Shown here in pieces: positions 56,301 through 64,000 of a stretch of 64,000 nt of DNA; position 1 is the first letter of the stretch, and the number at the start of each line of letters is the position of its first letter. The stretch is from Nothopassalora personata (Eukaryota; Ascomycota; Dothideomycetes; Mycosphaerellales; Mycosphaerellaceae). The stretch spans positions 2,976,001-3,040,000 of the forward strand of contig CM066294.1 in assembly GCA_033816765.1 (NCBI GenBank), written 5' to 3'. The notes below the pieces were generated by a model, which did not search any database, had not been told where the DNA came from, and saw only the letters and a list, made by a program, of their open reading frames with translations. The translations under genes were made by a program, and so were the position numbers.

Positions 56301-59300
56301 ACCGTTATTAAGACAGTTTTCGTTATACATCTTCGATCGCCTTACGTGTTTCTTTATGCACTTCCTTAAGAGTATCCGTCGTCACGATTACTCTCTCGGC
56401 CTATAGATAGGATCTAGGTGTTCCGAATAGGTTAGGATCTTTACTAAAGTTCGTATAAAATAGCGTCGTTAAAGTTGTCTCCGATTTGTGGTTATTTAGT
56501 GCAATCTACGCTATTAGCAGTAATGAAACCCAGTTGTCTTATGCATAGTTAATGTAGTGTCGTAGGTATTGTTCTAGCGTTTAATTTATCCTTTCGGTTT
56601 GTCCGTCTATCTCCGGATAATATGCTATTAATAGCTTATGTTTAATTCCGATCGTTCCTATAAGCGTCTTCTAGTAGTTTAATGTAAATAGCTTGTCTCT
56701 ATCCGTTATAAACGCTTAAGGGAATCCGTAGTATCGGATAAGTCTATCTAGTACGAGGTATCCGAGCTACTCTACATTATACGTTTCTAATGTAGGAATG
56801 AAGTGTGCGTATTTCGTAAGTCTATTAACCATAACTAGTATTATGTTATATGGTTGTTTCGTAACTTAATCTCTTAACGGTAGGAGTTTCGTAATAAAGT
56901 CTATTATAACTTCGTCCCATGGTTTCGTCGGTAGTGTCCTAAACTGTAGGTAACCGTATTTTACATGTCTCGTAGCCTTGTTTCGTTAGTAGTGTACGCA
57001 TTGTTTAATGTAGCGTAACACCTTAAGTCTTATCTATGGAAATGAGAAACTACGCTATATTAGGTCTATAGTTTTTAAAGTTCTAGGGTGTCTATAAGTT
57101 AGTCCGTCGTGATGTTATTAAATGCATTCTTCTTCTCGATCCTTCGGTACTTAGTATTTCCCTTGCGATATAGGGAACTGTTCGTCCTTATCGCCTAGTA
57201 TCCGTACGATGTTATTAAATTCTCTCGTGTTTGCACTAAGACTTCCGTCGGGGTTTGTCTTTAATATCTTATGTTACACTAGTTCTTTTCCTTCTATATA
57301 GTCGCTTCTTTGGCTTAGCGCGTCGGCGCGGCTATTCTCTCTTCCTAGAGTATATTTAATTTCGAACTTATACTATCCTAGCAGCTCCGACTAGCGGGCT
57401 TACCTTCGGGTAAGTTCTTTCGTCGTTATAAAGTACGTAAGATTCTTATAGTTAGAAAGAATCGTTAACTTCGGTAGGCCCTCGACATATACTCTCTAAT
57501 GTTGTATAGTAGCAATAATAGCTAGAAGCTCTTTATTATAGATGTCGTAGTTCTATTCCGCTATAGTCATTTTCCGGGAGTAATAGGCTACTAGGTGTCT
57601 CTACCTATTATGTGTCTATGTTAAATACGCGCCTATTGCTATATTAGACGTATCGGTCTCGATGTAGACTTCCTTACTACTATCGAATAGTCGAAGCGTA
57701 GGGGCTAAAGCGCATTATTCCTTAAGTTTCTTAAATGCTTCAATCTGTTCTTTTCCCCATTTCTAAGTAACGTCCTTTCTTATAAGCATCGTTATTAGTG
57801 CTACTGTCTTTAAGTAGTCCTTAATGAATTTCCGGTTATAGTTCGCTAGTCTAAGGAATGATTGTACGTCCTTAACTGTTTTCGGTTCTAGCTATTCTCT
57901 AATTAACTATGTCTTCGTAGGGTCGATCGTTATCCCTATAGTACTAATAATAAAGCCTAGGAATTTAACTTCTTTCTTATAGAATTCGCATTTCTCGGGT
58001 ACCGTCTTGAATCCTAATTGCGTAAGTCGTTCGAAGACGTCCTAGACTTGTCTTATGTGTTTCTATAGGGATCCTTTCGTGTAGACTAGTATGTCGTCTA
58101 TGTAGGCGATAACGTATACGTTGAGTAGGTCTCTAAGTGTTTCGTTAACAAGGTCCTAGTAGGATGCGGGTACGTTAGTTAATCCTATTAGTATAACTAA
58201 GAATTCGTAGAGTCCGTATCTTATTGTAAAAGCGGTTTTCTATTCTTCTCCTTCTACTATCCGTATAGCGTAGAAGGCATCTCGTAGCTTAATCTTCGTA
58301 TACTAGTCCGATCCGGTTAATCTATCTTATGCTTCTTCGATGTTAGGTAGCGGGTATCGGTTCTTAATCGTAATCTCGTTTAACTTCCTATAGTCTTATA
58401 CGAGTCGTAACTTCCCGTTTGCTTTTAGAACGAACATACATAGAGTTCCTACACTTAAGGTGGATCTTCTTATCTATCCTTTAGCTAGCTTCTCCTTTAG
58501 CCATTCTCGTAGGGTCTGTAGCTCTTTCTTAGACATTTAATATAGGGGTCCCTATAGAGGCTCTTTCCCTAGCTAAATGTTAATCTTTTAATCCTATAGG
58601 CGGTACTTAGGTAAGGCGGTTTTGCCTCTTTCCTCTTTAAAGAGTCGCGACCACTTACGATACTCCTTAGGAATACTTAACTCTAAGATGTTAGTATTCT
58701 TCGATAGTACGTTACTTCTATCACTTCTAGTAACTTCGTAACCCGGCGGCCCTACGCTAGTGTCTATCCCGGTCGAAGGTAGTTCTTCTATCCTTCTATT
58801 CGGCGTAAGCTATATCTCGTTTAGCTGTTTCCTTGCCTTATCTACTAGTGAACGCTACTACTACGTAGGCTAAATGTCGATAACGCAATCGCATTCCCTA
58901 AATGTAAGTACTCCTCTTCTCTAGTCGATTACTAGATTGTACTTTCTTAACTAAGGCATGCCTAATACTATGTTATAACTAGCTATATTAGTAACATCTA
59001 AGGTAATATTCTCGTAGTGCTATTAGATAGCTAGTAGTAATGGTATCGTCTCCTATTCTACGCTAGGTAACGATAATCCGTTTACCGCGATTAACTCGTA
59101 ACCCTATTTCTTCTTTAGGGTAGCTAACCCGTTTCTTCTTATAAAAGACTCGGAGATAAAGTTCCCCGCTACTCCTAAGTCGATCATAACACTAGTCTTG
59201 TGTCCGTTAACGATTGCTTATGTCTAGAAAACTATGTTTAATGTCGATACGTGAGCCTAAGTATTATATAACTCCCTCCGGTCGCTCATTCCTAGGGAGC

Positions 59301-61739
59301 TAATCCTTTTCCCGAATAGTATGTAGTTCGCTATACTTCGTACCTAGAGGCTTCGGCTAGAACCTATAGCTCGTTACCCTATGTCTACACTTGTAGTCTA
59401 TTACGTTCCTAGATCTTCTACGTTTCTAAGTAGAGTGCGCGTGCGTGCTACACTATGTTACGTAATTTATTCGATATAAATGTTCCTAACGGTGTAAGAT
59501 ATCCGGTTCCTATTATTCGGCTTCCTATCGGTAGTCGTTCTATAACGGTAGTTACTAGATTCTCGGTTGTTTCTACAAGTAGGTATCCCTAGGCTATACC
59601 TCGTAGGGTGTCGAGTGTCTTATTAAACTTAATGGAATGTAGCCTCCTTCGTCCACCTATCTTAGGTAGGAATTCCTCGTGCCTTCTTTATAGGTAGATG
59701 ATTATGTCGTACAGTTTTTTAGGTGCATCTACCGTAAAGGTAAGTTGTTCGTTATCGTCGTTAGTGTCGCTCTCTTCTCCTTCGGAGGAATCTTCTTCGC
59801 TTAATTCTTCCGGATCCTATTCTTCCTCGATAGTATCTAGCCCGGTGGTTTCTTAACTTTCTTCCTATAGTTCTAGTAACTATGATCCGTTCTATCCTAG
59901 GTCCTGATTTTCTTTATCGCTTCTATCTTCGTTAAAGTAGGATTTATCGATGTCCACTTCTCAGAGCGTAGCGTCTTGCCTATACGTCGCTCCTAGGGTT
60001 CCTCGTAGTTGCTAAGGCTAATACCCTACGCCTAACTTCGCGGCGTAGTGGATTTAACACGAGTCTTAGTAATAGAATCGCTAATAAAGGCTTCTATAAC
60101 CATTTCGAGACTTAGATTCGGTCTCGTAGTCGACTCTTCGTGTTATTATGTTAAACTGTCGTAGTTGGTTCTTCGCATTAAATAGAATAACTACCATTTA
60201 CTACCTATAGTATCCTCCTCGTCCTTCTAAGGGGTCTAGGAGAGGCGTCGTGCTTCTATTACTAGCTCTCTCCTCTACTCTCCGAGTATAGTCGGTATCT
60301 CCTCGAGATCTAACGCTGCTCTTAGATTTACTAGTTCGGGGTTGCATTATATTAAACTACTCGCGGCGTACTATATTCTTACCGCGGCAATCCCGCGCTA
60401 TGTAACCTTCCTTACTATAGGCATAGTATGTGAGTTTTCCTTTTCCTTTAAAGGGCTTCTTTCCGTGGCCCCTACTCTTGTCGATCCTCCGTCCTCGTTA
60501 GGTAACGTCCAGTTCTATTGGCTGTAGTCTATAGTAGGGTTAGCTTTGTCGTAAGAATTCTCCCTTCGTAACGTATCCTCCTAAGGGTCTACGGTCCGGA
60601 GCGTATCCTACTATTCCTCCTACTTTAGAGTCGTATTTCTTCTCCTAGTGTCGTTCCTAGAGCTAGTTATCGATGTTAATCGACGCTTTCATTAGCTCTT
60701 CGAGGTTAGTAATCTATCCTCCGTGTCTTATCAACTCGTCCTTAACGGAGTCCTTAAGTCTACGTCGGAACATAGTTATTAACGCCGTCTAGTCCTATCT
60801 AGTGATTTGTCCGTATTCTTCGAATTTGGCGGCATACTCTAAAGTAGACGTCTTCTGCTTTAGGTATTGAATGATTCGTATAGCCTATTAGACTTCGTTC
60901 GAGGTTCTAAAGATTAATTTCATCTTCTCTTTAAAAAGGGTGTAGCTCCTAAACATTCTAGTAGGGTCTAATCGTCCTATACCTTTAAGGTATTCCTTAA
61001 GGTAAGGTTTGATCCAGTTCTACGCGCTTCCACGAAGGTACGTAATAGCGAAGATAGTTCTTTTATCGGCATCGACTAGGTTAAACATAAGGTATATATC
61101 CATCTAATTGATCTAGTCGTCGAACTTAGCCCTGTCTCTATAGAAGAGGTCTAGCTTAGTAGCCTTAACGTCGTTCTTCCTTAGAGTAGGCTCGTTATCG
61201 TCATTAGACTTATCGTCCTTCGTAGTAGTAGTCTATTGTAGTAGCGTACGGCGGATGCTTCCTACTTCGCTAGGGGCGGGTGTTCCCCTACTAGCTACTT
61301 AAGTAGCGCTTATCCTAAGGGCGTTTAAAGTGTTATTATCTCGTTCTAGGGCTAGTCTTAAAAGAGAGATAAGTCAAGTTACGTGGCGGTATTATTCTTT
61401 AGAGAGGCTAAAGTAAGCTAAGCGAAGATAAATGATAGGAATAAGAGTTATATTCCAATTAGTAAGATAGTAACATAAGTTAAACGCATTAGAACTATAA
61501 GGGTTTCTAGCGTTCCTAAATACAAAGGAGATAGAGCGTTTGCTCTCCGTGCTCTCTATGCTCTCTATGCTCTCTCGAGATTACCGAGATTAACGAGATT
61601 AAGGAGATTACTTTAGTTGCTCTCTCGGTTCCTTAGTTTTATTCCTACGGGTGAGAGAGCACTTCTCGGGCGGAAGCGCCCACCAATTGTGGAGGTCTAA
61701 TTAGTTAGCTTCCTTTAGCCCTAGATTAGAACCGTAATA
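56301..61739 (-). mobile_element. partial second copy of Gypsy-2, created by the tandem duplication
   Basis: Copy of 49807-55245 carrying integrase, reverse transcriptase, gag and the 5' LTR, but lacking the chromodomain, antisense gene, tRNA-like sequence and 3' LTR. It is not an independent insertion, since it has no left boundary of its own. Confidence 0.92.
61331..61739 (-). repeat. third Gypsy-2 LTR copy
   Basis: 409 bp, duplicate of 54837-55245 at the 6,494-bp offset. Confidence 0.93.
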
Positions 61740-62033
61740 GTAAGGGACAGACTATATTAAAACCTTTGCTCTAACCCTAAGGCTACTAACAAGTAGGATT
61801 CTCCTAGCCCTATGCATAGTTCTTAGCTAGAAGAGGAGACAGATTAATATTAAAATAGCATTCATGAACCCTAACATCGATAGACCTTTATACATTAAAC
61901 TACTAGAAGGGGTAGAACTTATTAAGAAAGATCTATCTAATAAAGTCCTAGAAATTAAGAAGGGACTATATAGATTGAAATAAGCTGCAAACCTCTAGTA
62001 CTATAATGCTAAGGAAGCTCTAGAAGAATTAGG
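61740..62033 (+). mobile_element. duplicated Copia fragment
   Basis: Copy of 55246-55539; here it is followed by the E copy that ends at the true right target duplication. Confidence 0.9.
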
Positions 62034-62795
62034 TCGTCCTATAGAGAGCGCCTTCACGCGGCGGACGACGTAAGTATCTTCGTTACGACGAAGAGAAACT
62101 AAGACTCTCTCTCTCGAAAAATACAAGCCTACTCGACTCGAAACAAGAAAAGACAGGTCGGACGAACCGAACGAACGAGATACGCTCAAAATCTACAAAC
62201 AAGAACTCCGGAACTGCGAGAAGGGAAAGCGACGTACATAGCGTACACGTCGCTCGAACAACGAAGGCGCTGTCTACCTGTCGTCCCGGCAAACCACGTA
62301 AACTGCCGGCTGGAACCAAGAGAGGCGTTTAGGGGCGCAAACCACGTATACTGCACGGCTGGAACCAAGAGAGGCCGAGGGGGGGACGACAGCGAGGCCA
62401 CTGCGACCGAGGAGCTACACTCGAGACCGGAGAACGCGACTGGATTTGAAACAGAGGCAACGGGTGTTTCTTGGGATTTTGCTCGGTGCGTACGGGTACG
62501 GCCGGCTTGGCTTTTTAAAACAAGAACGAGACACGGGCGCAAAACTTGTCTCGCCCGGGGCAAGGCGACAAACCGCAATTCTCGACAAGACACGACTACC
62601 GGGTACGCGCGTACTACGCCGCAATATATTCGATTTACGGTTCGAATAGCGAGCGTTGCTCGCATCTTTTAAGGAGTTTTTACGTCCGGGGTACGACGGG
62701 GCTTTTCTCCTTCTCTCAAATTTTGGTCTCGTTCTCGAGACCCGTGTTGCATAGTCTTTGACTCAAATAGCACGTTAATGGAATAATCAATCAAT
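62034..62795. mobile_element. element E, right-hand full copy
   Basis: 762 bp. Same as 55540-56300 except for the C/T noted above and one extra T (ggatttgaaa at about 62443-62446). It is followed at once by the target duplication and then by Copia. Confidence 0.85.
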
Positions 62796-63791
62796 CTAGA
62801 AGAATTAGGCCTAAAGAGACTTAATTCTAATGTATGTCTTTTTTAGGGGGAGAATCTTTTAGTTCTCCTATATATAGATAACTTTTAGATCTTTAGCGAT
62901 AGTAATTAGAAGATTAACAAGTTTATTGCTAGACTAAAGAAGAAGTACTCTATTAAAACTGTTAACACTAACCTTTTCCTAGGCATGTAACTAAAGAGTA
63001 AAAAGAATAGAGATCTCTATATCTCCTAAAAGCACTATACTTTAGAGAAACTTTAGAAACATAGCCTAGACTTAGCTAAAAGTGTTAAGTATCCCCTTAA
63101 CCGCCTATATAAAGCTTATAAAGAGCAATGTAACATATAGGATTACAATCTGTTTAATACATTAATTAGGGAACTCTAGTACCTAGCTAACTAGACTAGG
63201 CTAGATATCTTCTATATAACAAACCACTTAGCTAAATTCTTAGCTAATCCTTTAGTAGAACATATTGCTATAGTAAAGCATGTTTAGAGATACATTGCTA
63301 GAATAATTAACAAGTGCCTAATCTTTAGAAAAACACAATCCCTAAAGCTAGAGATCTATATAGACTCTAATTTCTCTAGAGATCTAATAGGTAGATCTAC
63401 CTTAGGACTCCTAGTTAAAATAGCTAAAAGTCCTGTTATCTAGAAATCTAACCTATAGAAGGAGATAGTACTGTTAAGCACTAAAGTAGAGTATGTAGCC
63501 TTAACTAAATGCTATAGGGAAGTAATGTAGTTAAGAAATCTACTCTATAAAACCTAGAAAATAACTAACTACAAAGCTTAAGCCTTTAAGATCTTTATAG
63601 ACAACTAGTCTACTATTAAGCTAGTTAGAGATTACACTAACTATAGAAGAACTAAGTATGTTAGACTAAGGAACTACTTTTATAGACATGTTTATAAAGA
63701 AGGCTTAATTGTAGTTAAGTATATCCCTACTATATAGTAGCTTGTAGATTAGCTTATAAAGCTAAAGTTACTAAACTACATTCTTTAAGGG
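62796..63791 (+). pseudogene. Copia reverse transcriptase and RNase H, degenerate
   Basis: Resumes with EELGLKRLNSNVCLF and LLVLLYIDNF, where the catalytic YVDD is changed to YIDN (62871-62882). RNase H follows: VEYVALTKCYREVM, a TAG where Trp is usual, then LRNLL. The C-terminus is VRLRNYFYRHVYKEGLIVVKYIPTI, ending near 63791 before a purine-rich taagggagg. Confidence 0.85.
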
Positions 63792-64000
63792 AGGCTTCTA
63801 GAGACTAACTACACTTTCATTTATATATAGTAAGACCTTCATTTATTCACAAGTATTTATAAAGCAATATCTTATTTGTTTAGAGACAGTAAAGGAAAGT
63901 TTTTATTTATTAGCCTTAAGGGCTAGATTTATTTAGGGTATCGTATATCTTACTATACTTATGTAACTAGACTATAGAGAGGCCTACTTTAGAACCGCCT
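63792..64000 (+). repeat. probable start of the Copia 3' LTR, cut by the window edge
   Basis: A-T-rich sequence after the purine tract. The partner LTR is not visible on the left, so the exact start and the TG end cannot be fixed. Confidence 0.4.

Larger units (their letters stand above)
55851..62344. repeat. tandem duplication, unit B (6,494 bp)
   Basis: Near-identical to unit A, including the RIP mutations in Gypsy-2 and Copia. The one base difference noticed is a C/T in the left part of E (accccgg near 55711, actccgg near 62205). Confidence 0.95.
37255..63791 (+). mobile_element. Copia LTR retrotransposon, RIP-mutated and split by later insertions
   Basis: The element's own sequence is in pieces: 37255-40962, 47657-47773, 55246-55539 (repeated at 61740-62033 by the tandem duplication) and 62796-63791, about 5.1 kb in sum. 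The order is Copia-type: gag (about 37500-38600), protease, integrase (about 39100-39950, PYTPxxN-like block then ASNKVIINKARAMLIDSSL), a repeat-containing hinge, reverse transcriptase and RNase H. The frame is interrupted by many TAG/TAA where Gln or Trp is expected, so it is inactive. The left boundary is set by the change in base composition. No 5' LTR could be matched and the 3' LTR lies partly outside the window. Confidence 0.85.

Noticed and set aside
56301..61739. A third independent Gypsy insertion
   Set aside because: It has no left LTR or target duplication of its own and lies at an exact 6,494-bp offset, so it is part of the tandem duplication.
37500..63800. TAG/TAA read as glutamine, suggesting a reassigned genetic code
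   Set aside because: Stops also fall at Trp positions (TGG to TAG) and other changes are G to A or C to T (YVDD to YIDN). The host genes use TAG as a normal stop (profilin, GNPDA). RIP explains it.

Overview
The window comes from a filamentous ascomycete. Genes carry short introns with GTAAGT-type donors and CTAAC-like branch sites, and the families present (Atg22-like, Hva1-TUDOR, BBE-like oxidase, F-box-like) are fungal. The repeats show the C-to-T decay of repeat-induced point mutation (RIP). A dothideomycete of the Mycosphaerellales kind is my best guess from gene style, not something the sequence proves.

Positions 1 to about 36.4 kb are ordinary genic DNA with about 20 genes on both strands: an RRM/RGG protein, a DHA1-type MFS transporter, a broken GNAT, the complex I assembly methyltransferase NDUFAF7, an RNPS1-like splicing factor, profilin, a broken F-box-like gene, an amino-acid permease, a coiled-coil protein, a second GNAT, a small secreted protein, an NTF2-like protein, an Oxidored-like protein, a secreted FAD oxidase, an Hva1-TUDOR protein, a secreted carboxylesterase, a secreted protein with two six-cysteine modules, an Atg22-like transporter, and glucosamine-6-phosphate deaminase (GNPDA) divergent from an UNC93-family transporter. 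No compact biosynthetic cluster is evident. The last pair could belong to amino-sugar catabolism.

From about 37.25 kb to the window end, everything is nested retrotransposon. A Copia element (+ strand) is interrupted by two chromodomain Gypsy elements on the - strand: Gypsy-1 (40963-47656, 197-bp LTRs, target duplication ctaag) and Gypsy-2 (47774-55245, 409-bp LTRs, target duplication gtaag). CpA and TpG are strongly depleted in all three and their reading frames are full of TAG/TAA, while CpG survives. Lying on top is a young, unmutated element (E, about 761 bp, 14-15-bp target duplication) in Copia, plus a truncated 450-bp copy in Gypsy-2. A 6,494-bp tandem duplication runs exactly from one E segment to the next, as expected from unequal recombination between them after RIP.

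The most unusual content is in the Gypsy elements. Each carries an extra antisense gene between its 3' LTR and the end of pol, convergent with pol and predicting a cysteine-motif plus Gln/Ala-rich or coiled-coil protein. The one in Gypsy-1 retains three in-phase canonical introns, so it was a spliced gene carried antisense to the element's genomic RNA. Gypsy-2 also has a tRNA-like sequence in the gap between its two convergent genes. In the genic part the notable items are a start codon split by an intron and a one-base frameshift in GNPDA, a perfect 23-bp-arm hairpin in the adjacent divergent promoter, and several genes whose coding character continues in frame past a TAG/TAA stop.
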